Source: Leucaena leucocephala
Lineage: Eukaryota > Streptophyta > Magnoliopsida > Fabales > Fabaceae
Direction of reading: 5' to 3'
Assembly: GCA_037074615.1 (NCBI GenBank)
Contig: CM073524.1
Span: forward strand, 19,545,406 to 19,609,405
DNA: 64,000 bases
The notes below the pieces were generated by a model. The model did not search any database and had not been told where the DNA came from. It saw only the letters and a list, made by a program, of their open reading frames with translations. The translations under genes were made by a program, and so were the position numbers. Below are positions 21,348-32,942 of this stretch, piece after piece (position 1 is the stretch's first letter; each line of letters begins with the position of its first letter).

Positions 21348-22293
21348 CTAGGGAATTGTAAACTGTAAATACTTCTGCATACGAAAATGCCACCCTTGTA
21401 TATCAGTTGGTGGATCATTGGCCAAAAACTCACTTAGCTCCACATGCCATGCGGGGGTATATGGCAATATCTGACTTACGATCATCTCATGCCAATCTTC
21501 TAGAGTGTAAACCTGATTCAGGTCAATGCCCTCTATTGTATATTTGTTTATTATCCTTGCTACGACATTGAGGAATTGCAGGTAGATTGACTGCTCTTGA
21601 TCTCTACTTCTATCCATCCCCTAACCTAAACTAAGTAATTCATTTTCCACAGCCGTCTTGAGACTAGTAGAGTCAACATTATTCATTTTTAGCAAAGAAG
21701 GCTGGGGTTGACTAGGACCAGGAACATCCTTTTGATCTTTATTTGTATTGTCATATATTCCTGGACTGTATGAATAGGAAGGGAAGGAACTGCTGTAAGT
21801 TACCCGCATCAAATCTATCCTTAAACTTTGGTGGAGGAGGAATAATGTCTAATCTACCCATAGTCCAGTACCAATACTCAGCTTCCTCAGCCGTGATCTG
21901 TCCTCTCATCGGAGGAATAGAGATGACATCAGGATTAGAGGGTAGTCCAACAAACTCATACTGTGTAGAGTCACTAGACTCAGCATCATCTGGGGTATAT
22001 ACCACATCTTCTACAATCCTCTGTCCTCCTATAACAATTGAACTAGCATCTGTTGCATCTAGATGTGGGACAGATACAGAGGGAACTAGAACAGGTTCTT
22101 CTGGTAAAAAGTTCGACCACACAACAGAGCTACCGGATCTATCTAGATCAGAGTCACTAGAATCAAAGATGTGAGCTATACCCAGATCCTCGTCCATCAC
22201 AAGGTCCTCCTCTGAATCATCGGTACTAAAAACCTCTGGTTTGGGATCCCCTTGGTTAACTGTTGTTTCTCATCTGGTTCTATGCCTAGCCAT
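21348..22293 (-). pseudogene. B extra leader ORF upstream of gag, unknown protein
   Basis: Between the primer site and gag lies a frame of about 315 codons, starting ATG at 22293 and ending TAG at 21348-21350, 194 bases before gag. It has a TGA at codon 8 (22270-22272), a frameshift near 21775-21815 and a TAG just before 21617. The N-terminal third is acidic and Ser-rich (TDDSEEDLVMDEDLG); the middle is Pro-rich; the C-terminal part reads VYTLEDWHEMIVSQILPY. A has a homologous stretch (42713-43204 and 35370-35691), with Ser where B has the TGA. I do not recognise the protein. Standard Tekay-type elements begin with gag, so the extra ORF is unusual. Confidence 0.65.
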
Positions 22294-22390
22294 CTTGCAA
22301 ATACTAACTTAATGTCAATTATGACTGCTTACTAATGGGTATCTATCTATAAATCATCTATTCAGAGTATTTCCTAATCCAGAATCCTAT

Positions 22391-22402
22391 GCTCTGATAC
22401 CA
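22391..22402 (-). promoter_or_regulatory. B primer binding site, initiator tRNA-Met
   Basis: The minus strand reads TGGTATCAGAGC three bases after the LTR end. This is complementary to the 3' end of plant initiator methionine tRNA (…GCTCTGATACCA), the usual primer of this group. Confidence 0.93.
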
Positions 22403-22405
22403 AAA

Positions 22406-23438
22406 TGAAGCATCCTTCTTTATATCTCTCAGAGTACTCTTACTATAGCACTCTCAACTGGATTATATCTCTCTTGCCGGAAATTCTGACAGAAAATAAT
22501 TGTACTGATTCAGTAATTCCCCATGAGAACTACCATTCTACATAAGTACCCAGGAAAGACTGGATGAATCGGCTAGGTCCACTCACTTCCAGCCTCCTTA
22601 GACAGCACTTACGTACACAGTACTCTGTATTGTTTACCAGCACAACGGCATTTTCTAGCAAATATCTTTAAAATCTTAACCATAAAAACTTGACCTTAAC
22701 CTTAACCTTACATATACTCAATTGGAATTATCTTATATTATTGGAATACCTCTTAGCCTCAAAAACATGAATTTCCAAGAGTTGGGCTTTCGGTACTGTT
22801 CACTATCACTGTTTACTGGGTAATTCCATATTACAGCCTAAACTTTGGAAATTCATAATTAAATCTAGAAAAATCATATTGAGGTGATTCAAATTTATAA
22901 TGAAATCTCTTTCATTTAAATTTGAGAGAAAAATATGAAAATGAGGTTCCCTTGTCCAGATCAAATCAGTTTATTCGTTGAACTTTACTGTTCATTTGGT
23001 AAATCTGGAAGTTCCAGTTTCTTTACCCCATTTTCAAAAATTCATTTCTCCTTGTATACTTATCCAATTGAGTCGAATTACCTATGGATTTAAATATAAC
23101 AATGTGTACTTTAAGCTCACCAAAAATCACTGAAAAAATCATTCATTTACTATATGAAATTAGCACATGAACCTCACTGCCTCTGAGTAGTCGTATTATC
23201 TTATCCAGATTTTAAATCCCAAATTTGAAAAATCATAACAATTCGAGTTCTTAACCAAATAGGGCGTTATTGGTGTCCATTTAAATCTCTAGATCTTAGA
23301 TATATTCATGCCAAATTTCATATGAAAACTTATCGGATAATTCAATCAAAATACCGATGGAAGTACGCTACCTCAGATCAGATTTATGAGTAGCATGCAT
23401 CATACACACCAAAACATCATCTTGTAATTAAAGTGCAC
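22406..23438 (-). mobile_element. B 5' LTR, left part, up to insertion of C
   Basis: It starts TGAAGCATCC at 22406, one base different from the TGAAACATCC of the partner LTR, and follows 10591-11615 closely. It is interrupted at 23438 by C and resumes at 31051. It carries the 150-bp module (about 22500-22630) and the terminal extra block, like its partner. Confidence 0.92.
23434..23438. repeat. Target duplication of C, left copy TGCAC
   Basis: It matches 31046-31050. The uninterrupted partner LTR reads AAAGTGCACACTCTTTAAG at about 11620, exactly the join predicted if C and one copy are removed. Confidence 0.95.
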
Positions 23439-26400
23439 TGAAACATCCTTCCTTAGACTCCTCAGAGTACACTTGCGGAAACAATATTAGCTTGATTATA
23501 TCTTAACTTAAGCCCAGAAATTCAAAATTTTACCTTTAAGTTCCTTATTCTGAACCTTTAATTTGAAAATTAATTTATCTCGTTCTACACATCCAAATGA
23601 GGCTTATTACCTATCCACGTAATGCCCCAGATGTGTACGACTAGCCTGCCAAATTTCATAGCCAAACTCCTTCGTTTAGTAGGTCAAACTGAGGCCAGAA
23701 CACTGCTACCTCAGGACCTGCGAATTTCTCCCTTAATTCCCCATTCACAAATTGAACATGCCAAACAATATTTATTATTAAATAATAAAATGTCATACAA
23801 CAAGGCATACATCAAATTCTCATATTTCTATTACATCTTTCCCTGCCTAAAATCCGGCAGCACAACCGCTACGCTTCATTTGTACAAAGAACTGAACCGT
23901 ACTGATTCGGTAATCCCCTCATGAGAACTACCATTCTACGTAGTACCCAGGAAAGACTAGATGAACCGGCTAGGTCCACTCACTTCTAGCCACCTTAGAC
24001 AGCACTACGTACACAGTACTTATCATATACTGATGTTCAGTCTTTACTTCGGCAGCATAACGGCGTCTCTTAAAATTTTCAGATTTTATTTTGACAGAAC
24101 CTCCCCTGTAATGTTATTTTTGGGAATGAGATTCAAAAGAATCCCAGTAGCAATAATCATAACAATATATGTAATGCAGAGTGACGGTGCTTGCTTGTGA
24201 TTGTGTATAGATAAGTATGCTACGTGCTTCCATATTCAATAACATATGATCATAGCATTGTAATAGAGCTTCAAGCATAACATATAAGACAACAATCCAA
24301 CCAAACAATAGCACAACAAATCACAAAGACATTACATAAGAGCTAGGATTAGTTACTACCTCAAAAGCAGAGCTCCAGAACTTCTATACTGCTTCCAACT
24401 CCACCAGAACTTTCTTTCTTTCTTTCTCCTTCTCTCTCTTCTTTCTCTCTCTTTTCTTGCCAAAAACGTGGGATGCATAAAATGGGAGGGGAAGGGGGTA
24501 TTTATAGCTTTAATGGATGGCATTTCTGTAATTTTGAAGCCATCTGAACATGTGGTCCTGGTTTTTCCTGGATTTTCCTATTTTTCTTTATTCCTTTTTA
24601 CTGCATCATGCATGACATCATCCAGGACACCTCACCGGGACACCTCATCGCCATATTCTTCACATGTCACAATTCCTGGACACCTCATCAGCTGACTCGG
24701 CAGTTCAGTCCAATCCAGTACCGGTCCAGAGTCTTGCACCGTAATACGTGTCCTTAACTTTTCTTCTGCCTCTAAGATGACGCCATGTGGCACCTGGAAG
24801 GGACCTTTCACGCCTTCCAATGCTATCCAGATAAGTCCCAGACTTTATCTGATCACCTCCTCGGTTATCGTGCCGACCGAGGAACTTTACTTTATTGAAA
24901 CAGCATTAAAATAGTATTTTAATGCCACTTTTTCTCACATATTACTGGGCCTACGTTTTTGGGCTCTGGGAATGTTGTCTTGGATCCTGATCAAGCCCAA
25001 GTACTCTGATGGCTCGATTCCCAAGAAACACCCCTTGGCAAATTACCAAAATACCCTTGGGTGCCCTTTCTTGCGCTATTTTAACCCTAAGGGTAAAATC
25101 GTCATTTCACACCCTTCTGTACTATGTCAGGGCATATACTGACTCTAAGTAACTTTATCTGTATGTGCCTTGGCTCCTGCGCCTGTCCAGAATGAACAAA
25201 ATGCCCTCCATTCATCTGTTACACTTTTGTACAACACAGGGGCATTTTCGTAATTTCGCACTTTTCCGGGGTTCTGCCAGACACTGGCCCACCTATCAGT
25301 CCAAGTGTCTTATTGGGCCTCTGATGGCGCCACTATTGGGCCTTTCTGGGTCCAATACCTTCATGGCACGCATTACGAGGAATCTTCCCCCGTTAATGTT
25401 TATTAAATATTTTATCTATTAATCACCGGTTATACACATATCCGGACACCGGCTCCTTCTGTCCGATACACTGGCCTGCGGTGTTCAGGCATCCCTGTGA
25501 GTCATATCAGTCATCTGACCGAGGTTATCCGAACTCACTCAGTCCCTTTTCAAATACCGATAAATTTCCCTATCGGATACCCGGAGGCCTCACACTCCCG
25601 TCTGGATTTTCTAATTTGCGAATAACTTTTTCTACAGGCCTCCTATCGGTATTCTGTCAGTTTCCTGACATCCGCCCCATAAAGACGCATCATCCTGTAT
25701 TTTCTCACCTAGATCTGAAATCTAGGATATCCGGTATGAATTTTTATAACTTTTGGACGATCAGTCCATTTCTGGCTATCTGGAGTCTTCAAAAATTCCT
25801 GTATTAAGCCAGATTACCGAGCGTCCCTTGCTCTCTCTACCGGTGAAATCTGGGACTGAAATGCCGTCGGACAGTCCAAACCACTTCCGGCCTGACTTTC
25901 TGTAATTACACTTTAGCCCCAAGGAACTTTTCTTCTTTTCATTTAAGTCCCTTTTTATTTGGCTAAAATTACACTTAAGGACCCCACCTTTTTGTCCTTA
26001 AACTTTCCATAATTCATTCATACTCATAGAGACCTCGTATGCACATTTCACAGTTCAGTGAAATGATCAGCATAATTTTCTCTATTTTCTAGCAAAATAT
26101 GGTACTCATCGGCTACCAGCCCGATCTTTCCCATAATTACGATTTTGCCCCTGCATTCTCTTTCTGGCATCTATTACTCATCTTCTCATCCTTCATCTTA
26201 AGTTCTAGAAATTCTCTTTCAATAACTCATCCCCTAAACTCTTCGGGAGTCATCGTTAATTGAAAGGCTCGACAACCCGCCCATATCAGGTTATCTTACA
26301 CAGGAGCCAGCCCATATCAAGCTACCTGCAGAATTCCTAGGCTTAAGACTTAGGATATTCCTCACATTCCTCATTTTGAACCTAGGTGAACTGTCCCGAT

Positions 26401-26584
26401 TCTGTAGGTTAAAGACTTAACTTATCTTTAAATCCTGAAGGACTTAGCTCATCCCTCGGATCCCTACAAAATACAGGTAAGTAATCCGCCCATATCAGAT
26501 TACTACCCTAGGACTACGGTTTTAGCAGCCTGCCCATATCAGACTACTTCCCAGTTCTCCTAGACCAAAAATCGGGATGTTACA
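23439..26584 (-). repeat. C 3' LTR, 3146 bp
   Basis: The plus strand begins TGAAACATCC and ends GGGATGTTACA, giving TG…CA ends. It contains the 150-bp module (23893-24020), hairpin (24128-24145), CT-rich tract (24410-24465, GA-rich on the sense strand) and TATA box (24499-24507). Frames inside it, such as 23622-23924 and 25481-25807, are duplicated only because the LTR is, and show no domain. Confidence 0.95.
24499..24507 (-). promoter_or_regulatory. TATA box of C 3' LTR
   Basis: The minus strand CTATAAATA is followed downstream by a GA-rich tract. The same box is at 28961-28969 in the other LTR, the one that would drive the element. Confidence 0.65.
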
Positions 26585-26622
26585 ATTCTCCTCCCCTTTT
26601 AAAAATTTCGTCCTCGAAATTT
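26585..26622 (-). promoter_or_regulatory. C polypurine tract and inverted repeat
   Basis: The minus strand AAAAGGGGAGGAGAAT (26585-26600) abuts the LTR. The inverted repeat AATTTCG-AGGA-CGAAATT lies at 26603-26622. Confidence 0.92.
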
Positions 26623-27552
26623 TAAGGGATACCTCATCTTTTCTGAAGAGAACTTCTTACTGACCTATACAGCTATGTGATTCTTATAACGCAGTCATAT
26701 CTATAACCAGTAAGATCATCCCTCTCTGTCTTATTCGCACTCTAGTGATGGTCTAGAGGAGCAACAGCTTGGTCCCAGACCTTCCACATGGATTCTTAGC
26801 AACTAACATCTCTCATTATAGTTGCTTACAGCTATCCATGTTCTAACCCCTCATACAGCACCCTCATCACTGAGGTAAGACAGATTTATTATCTTACTAA
26901 TTATCTCATGACCCGTTATAATGACCACTTTCTTTAGATCAGAAGAGAACTCTTCATTAACCACATCATTATCTAGGCATATAGTTCCTTACAGCTCAGT
27001 CGCCCTTACAGCTATGGTTCCTCTTAACCATTCTTAGGGTCGACCTCAGGGAAATTTGGAGACTCTGTCTGTGGTAGCAAACACCTTTCCGAGGGATGTC
27101 AGCATTCGTAGGCAACTCTCGCCAAGTGGCCTTTCTCTCACCACTGCATTGCCCTGCTCGACACTCCTATGTGCCATGGCTCACCACTTTGACATCTCTG
27201 CTCTCCAACCTGATCTTCTCCTTGATCAGTCCCCTGCCTGAACTATTGCCTCTTTCTCTTGCTATTGGCTTCACAACTTGAGCTACCTCCCAGAGTACTC
27301 TTAGCCAATGCTTCCCTACCTCTTTCTCTTGATCCTAGCGAACTTCAGTCGCATGGATCTCATTCATCATCTCTTACTATCATTTCTATCCTCTAGGGTA
27401 CTCTACCCTAGGTCTATCACTTCTCTGTGATGGAATCCCTCTTCTTAGGGAACATCAGCCCATCACATCTCTAGCCTTAGGCCATGTCCTAGGATCATTC
27501 CTAGACAAATCTCATTCTAGCTATCTCATTATAGCTCATCAATCTTTTATCA

Positions 27553-27652
27553 TCTATTTATCTGCTTATGCTTATGGACAACTTACTGGACTTGTGAGTA
27601 GTGTCCATTTCTTTCATATCTTACCCCATCTTGACATAATTCCAGGGTCCAC
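27553..27652 (-). pseudogene. Integrase-derived relic in C
   Basis: The minus strand reads GATATGAAAGAAATGGACAC and continues TACTCACAAGTC. The centre equals the integrase codons for KEMDTT (A 2010-2045), and the upstream GACCC…TTA part follows the DPRFTS codons. G 58531-58637 matches over the whole length. Confidence 0.72.
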
Positions 27653-27736
27653 CTTATCTCACTTTCTCATTTAAGAGCTTTACCTCTACTGGGCTTTTCT
27701 AAACCTCTATGTACTCTAGGGAGATAACCTTTCTAA

Positions 27737-27897
27737 GCCAGAACCTTCTGTTTTGTGCCAGAATCCTGTCTGGTTTATGCCAGAATCTATTGCTCTGAGC
27801 CAGAACCCTTTGTTCTGTGCTAACTTTATTCTGTACTAACACCATAAATTATCTGTTCAGAGCATTTTCTAAGCCAGAATCCTTTGCTCTGATACCA
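27737..27897 (-). repeat. C primer-site region with tandem PBS-like repeats
   Basis: The primer site TGGTATCAGAGC is at 27886-27897, minus strand. Downstream of it, units resembling TTCTGGCNCAGAGCA recur: GCCAGAAYC (plus strand) starts at 27737, 27757, 27779, 27799 and 27873, with the first four spaced 20-22 bases. An 8-base inverted repeat pairs the primer site (27885-27892) with 27857-27864. Confidence 0.8.
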
Positions 27898-27900
27898 AAA

Positions 27901-30900
27901 TGAAATATCCTTCCTTAGACTCCTCAGAGTACACTTGCGGAAGCAATATTAGCTTGATTATATCTTAACTTAAGCCCAGAAATTCAAAATTTTACCTTTA
28001 AGTTCCTTATTCTGAACCTTTAATTTGAAAATTAATTTATCTCGTTCTACACATCCAAATGAGGCTTATTACCTATCCACGTAATGCCCCAGATGTGTAC
28101 GACTAGCCTGCCAAATTTCATAGCCAAACTCCTTCGTTTACTAGGTCAAACTGAGGCCAGAACACTGCTACCTCAGGACCTGCGAATTTCTCCCTTAATT
28201 CCCCATTCACAAATTGAACATGCCAAACAATATTTATTATTAAATAATAAAATGTCATACAACAAGGCATACATCAAATTCTCATATTTCTATTACATCT
28301 TTCCCTGCCTAAAATTCGGCAGCACAACCGCTACGCTTCATTTGTACAAAGAACTGAACCGTACTGATTCGGTAATCCCCTCATGAGAACTACCATTCTA
28401 CGTAGTACCCAGGAAAGACTAGATGAACCGGCTAGGTCCACTCACTTCTAGCCTCCTTAGACAGCACTACTTACATAGTACTTATCATATACTGATGTTC
28501 AGTCTTTACTTCGGCAGCATAACGGCGTCTCTTAAAATTTCCAGATTTTATTTTGACAGAACCTCCCCTGTAATGTTATTTTTGGGAATGAGATTCAAAA
28601 GAATCCCAGTAGCAATAATCATAACAATATATGTAATGCAGAGTGACGGTGCTTGCTTGTGATTGTGTATAGATAAGTATGCTGCGTGCTTCCATATTCA
28701 ATAACATATGATGATAGCATTGTAATAGAGCTTCAAGTATAACATATAAGACAACAATCCAACCAAACAATAGCACAACAAATCACAAAGACATTACATA
28801 AGAGCTAGGATTAGTTACTACCTCAAAAGCAGAGCTCCAGAACTTCTATACTGCTTCCAACTCCACCAGAACTTTCTTTCTTTCTTTCTCCTTCTCTCTC
28901 TTCTTTCTCTCTCTTTTCTTGCCAAAAACGTGGGATGCATAAAATGGGAGGGGAAGGGGGTATTTATAGCTTTAATGGATGGCATTTCTGTAATTTTGAA
29001 GCCATCTGAACATGTGGTCCTGGTTTTTCCTGGATTTTCCTATTTTTCTTTATTCCTTTTTACTGCATCATGCATGACATCATCCAGGACACCTCACCGG
29101 GACACCTCATCGCCACATTCTTCACATGTCACAATTCCTGGACACCTCATCAGCTGACTCAGCAGTTCAGTCCAATCCAGTACCGGTCCAGAGTCTTGCA
29201 CCGTAATACGTGTCCTTAACTTTTCTTCTGCCTCTAAGATGACGCCATGTGGCACCTGGAAGGGACCTTTCACGCCTTCCAATGCTATCCAGATAAGTCC
29301 CAGACTTTATCTGATCACCTCCTCGGTTATCGTGCCGACCGAGGAACTTTACTTTATTGAAACAACATTAAAATAGTATTTTAATGCCACTTTTTCTCAC
29401 ATATTACTGGGCCTACGTTTTTGGGCTCTGGGAATGTTGTCTTGGATCCTGATCAAGCCCAAGTACTCTGATGGCTCGATTCCCAAGAAACACCCCTTGG
29501 CAAATTACCAAAATACCCTTGGGTGCCCTTTCTTGCGCTATTTTAACCCTAAGGGTAAAATCGTCATTTCACACCCTTCTGTACTATGTCAGGGCATATA
29601 CTGACTCTAAGTAACTTTATCTGTATGTGCCTTGGCTCCTGCGCCTGTCCAGAATGAACAAAATGCCCTCCATTCATCTGTTACACTTTTGTACAACACA
29701 GGGGCATTTTCGTAATTTCGCACTTTTCCGGGGTTCTGCCAGACACTGGCCCACCTATCAGTCCAAGTGTCTTATTGGGCCTCTGATGGCGCCACTATTG
29801 GGCCTTTTTGGGTCCAATACCTTCATGGCACGTATTACGAGGAATCTTCCCCCGTTAATGTTTATTAAATATTTTATCTATTAATCACCGGTTATACACA
29901 TATCCGGACACCGGCTCCTTCTGTCCGATACACTGGCCTGCGGTGTTCAGGCATCCCTGTGAGTCATATCAGTCATCTGACCGAGGTTATCCGAACTCAC
30001 TCAGTCCCTTTTCAAATACCGATAAATTTCCCTATCGGATACCCGGAGGCCTCACACTCCCGTCTGGATTTTCTAATTTGCGAATAACTTTTTCTACAGG
30101 CCTCCTATCTGTATTCTGTCAGTTTCCTGACATCCGCCCCATAAAGACGCATCATCCTGTATTTTCTCACCTAGATCTGAAATCTAGGATATCCGGTATG
30201 AATTTTTATAACTTTTGGACGATCAGTCCATTTCTGGCTATCTGGAGTCTTCAAAAATTCCTGTATTAAGCCAGATTACCGAGCGTCCCTTGCTCTCTCT
30301 ACCGGTGAAATCTGGGACTGAAATGCCGTCGGACAGTCCAAACCACTTCCGGCCTGACTTTCTGTAATTACACTTTAGCCCCAAGGAACTTTTCTTCTTT
30401 TCATTTAAGTCCCTTTTTATTTGGCTAAAATTACACTTAAGGACCCCACCTTTTGTCCTTAAACTTTCCATAATTCTTTCATACTCATAGAGACCTCGTA
30501 TGCACATTTCACAGTTCAGTGAAATGATCAGCATAATTTTCTCTATTTTCTGGCAAAATATGGTACTCATCGGCTACCAGCCCGATCTTTCCCATAATTA
30601 CGATTTTGCCCCTGCATTCTCTTTCTGGCATCTATTGCTCATCTTCTCATCCTTCATCTTAAGTTCTAGAAATTCTCTTTCAATAACTCATCCCCTAAAC
30701 TCTTCGGGAGTCATCGTTAATTGAAAGGCTCGACAACCCGCCCATATCAGGTTATCTTACACAGGAGCCAGCCCATATCAAGCTACCTGCAGAATTCCTA
30801 GGCTTAAGACTTAGGATATTCCTCACATTCCTCATTTTGAACCTAGGTGAACTGTCCCGATTCTGTAGGTTAAAGACTTAACTTATCTTTAAATCCTGAA

Positions 30901-31045
30901 GGACTTAGCTCATCCCTCGGATCCCTACAAAATACAGGTAAGTAATCCGCCCATATCATATTACTATCCTAGGACTACGGTTTTAGCAGCCTGCCCATAT
31001 CAGACTACTTCCCAGTTCTCCTAGACCAAAAATTGGGATGTTACA
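27901..31045 (-). repeat. C 5' LTR, 3145 bp
   Basis: It is nearly identical to 23439-26584, with one single-base length difference in a T run (about 30455). TATA box 28961-28969, hairpin 28590-28607. It ends at TTACA (31041-31045), followed by the right TGCAC. Confidence 0.95.
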
Positions 31046-32942
31046 TGCACACTCTTTAAGTTATATACAGTCATCCATCAACATTTACCCTCTTGCCTTG
31101 AGAAGATCTAGCACCTAGAGCATAGTTATGGGGGGTGAGATTCGGGGGAATCTCAATAGCAAGTAATACAAACTAAAAGGTTATGCATGTTTGATTAAAT
31201 GCCTAACATGTTATCATGCAATGGGAGCTAATTCATGCTTATACATAAGCAAACTCTAACATGCATATTGTCATGACATATATTGCAAGGAGTGGCACAA
31301 ACTCATAGCACATCATCACATAATATTCCATGCTCAACCAAACCTTCATACATAACAAGTAAGCAAATCAATCAAAGCACATAAGTTTATAGTTAAGTAT
31401 TCTTGCTACATCTTGTAGATCCTTGTCCTTCCCTTCTAGCAATGGTCTTTCCTTGCCACAAATGTCAAAACCTAAACATTACAATATAATTACCAAATTT
31501 TAACTCTATTCCAAACAAATTCTAAGTCTAGTTTCAATAAGCTCCCTTTTTCCAAAAATTCCCATTTTGGTTCCAATGCTTCCCATACTTGTTCCTCCAC
31601 TTTACCCCCACACAAAATCTCATTTTAAGACCATTGGAAGCATCAAAATCATGGAATTCAAACACTGTTCACGAGAGTGAACAGTATCGTGAGGAATTTT
31701 CAACATTATAACCTTAAATTCCAATGGTTTCCAAGGTTCAAAACCTTTCCAATCCTACACAAAATCATCATAGAAACTCCATGGAAGCATTAAATCATTG
31801 AAATTCCATTTCCTTCTATCATGAACAGTGCATGAACAGTGCAAACCGAAATGGTAAAGTCAAGAACATCAACTTACTTCACAACCAAGCATGTAACTAG
31901 CTTGTTTAAGCTTGTCTTAACTATCTATGACCTAAAACTCATATTCCTTTCACATATACACAAAAATTCCAGCAGCATCTCCCCAAGATTTAAGCCTCAA
32001 AAACCACTTAAACTCAAGCACAAACCATAAGAACAAAAGGTAGAAGCAAGGAGACAACTTACCTTACTTGTTTCTTCAAGATCCTTGCTTCCTCCAAGCT
32101 TGAGAAATATTTGCAAGAGCTTCCTTCTCCTTTCTTGCTCACGGTTTTGGACTTGTAAATGGGGGTATTTATAGCAAAAGTCATGTGCCATTTGAAGGCC
32201 AAGATCACCTTGGAAACTATTTAATCTAATGGTTAAAGGTTTGATCTTGGAATGTCTTTTCTCTTTGGCTCATGACCTCACCACCATGACATCACTAGCA
32301 TGACATCACTTGGGACACCTAAGCTCCTCTTCCTGGCGCCATTTTTGAATGCATGTGGGTTCCACCATGTGCAAACCCTAATTCTTACTTTATTCTCTTT
32401 TCTTTTTCTTTTCAAAATCCATAAATTATTCCTTATTGGGCTTGGGCGTCAAGATAACTTTTGAGACTTATTGGGCTGGCCTACGACAAAAATGTTGGGC
32501 CTCTTTTAGGTCCAATAGCTATTTGGCACAAATCCCAATGTACTTTCCTTATACCGATATCCTTATATTATCTTGATCTCAGAATAAATATTAAACACCT
32601 CCTTTAATCGTTCTAACATTTTTAGAAATTCATTCTAATATAAAATGAATTCTCTACAAAGTTTCATAATTTTCTGAGACCCAGAAGTCCTGTTAAAAAT
32701 TACATATGTTTTCTTTAACCCTTTATCGGTGTCCTTTTTCACCGTAAATTCCATAATTAATTCTACAGGACTCCTTTTTGACTTCTGTCAACTCCATAAA
32801 TTCTCATATTAATTATAATAATTTTCTATCAAATTTCCTCTTATATCCATCTATTGTGTGAAATGGCCAAAATGCCCTCCATTTACTTATGGTTTCTTAG
32901 GGCATCACAGTGGCATTTTCATAATTTTGCACTTTGGCTCTT
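31046..32942 (-). mobile_element. B 5' LTR, right part, truncated
   Basis: This continues B's LTR (matches 11616-13515) after C. It has the hairpin at 31137-31154 and a TATA box at 32166-32174. It stops at about 32942, around 190 bases short of the expected TGTAACATCCC start, where plus-orientation LTR sequence N takes over. B's right target duplication is therefore lost. Confidence 0.88.

Larger units (their letters stand above)
16550..22405 (-). mobile_element. B internal region, autonomous chromovirus, 5.9 kb
   Basis: On the minus strand this region runs: primer site (22391-22402), extra leader ORF (22293-21348), gag (21153 on), CCHC knuckle, protease, reverse transcriptase, RNase H, integrase, chromodomain (ending 16603) and purine tract. 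It is flanked by two LTRs of the same type. Most enzyme motifs survive, but stops and frameshifts break every frame. It is the best-preserved coding copy in the window and the reference for the decayed copy A. Confidence 0.92.
26585..27900 (-). mobile_element. C internal region, non-coding
   Basis: There is no gag or pol frame in 1.3 kb; small frames at 27056-27281 are not conserved. The stretch 27290-27540 matches G 56370-56600 in sense orientation (for example CCTAGGGTAGAGTACCCTAG and GATGAATGAGATCCATGCGA). The integrase relic lies at 27553-27652. The relic comes before the shared block in C but after it in G, so the internal regions have been rearranged relative to each other. Confidence 0.85.
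23439..31045 (-). mobile_element. C: complete non-autonomous LTR element, 7607 bp
   Basis: Two LTRs of 3146 and 3145 bp surround a 1316-bp internal region with primer site and purine tract but no gag or pol. Perfect TGCAC duplications flank it. Long LTRs with a short non-coding core fit a LARD-like derivative. By eye the LTRs differ at roughly 25 sites, under 1 percent, so it is the youngest insertion here with two readable LTRs. It must have relied on proteins from an autonomous relative such as B. Confidence 0.95.

Noticed and set aside
21743..22174. A 143-residue plus-strand frame
   Set aside because: It is antisense to the leader ORF. The minus frame is the one conserved in A, so this one was set aside.
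23622..25807. Frames of 79-108 residues in C's left LTR, repeated at 28084-30269 and partly in Q and O
   Set aside because: They recur because the LTR is duplicated. They lie antisense to or across promoter regions, have no domain, and are broken in related LTRs.
27056..27281. Two overlapping plus-strand frames in C's internal region
   Set aside because: Opposite to element sense and lacking any match in the homologous region of G.
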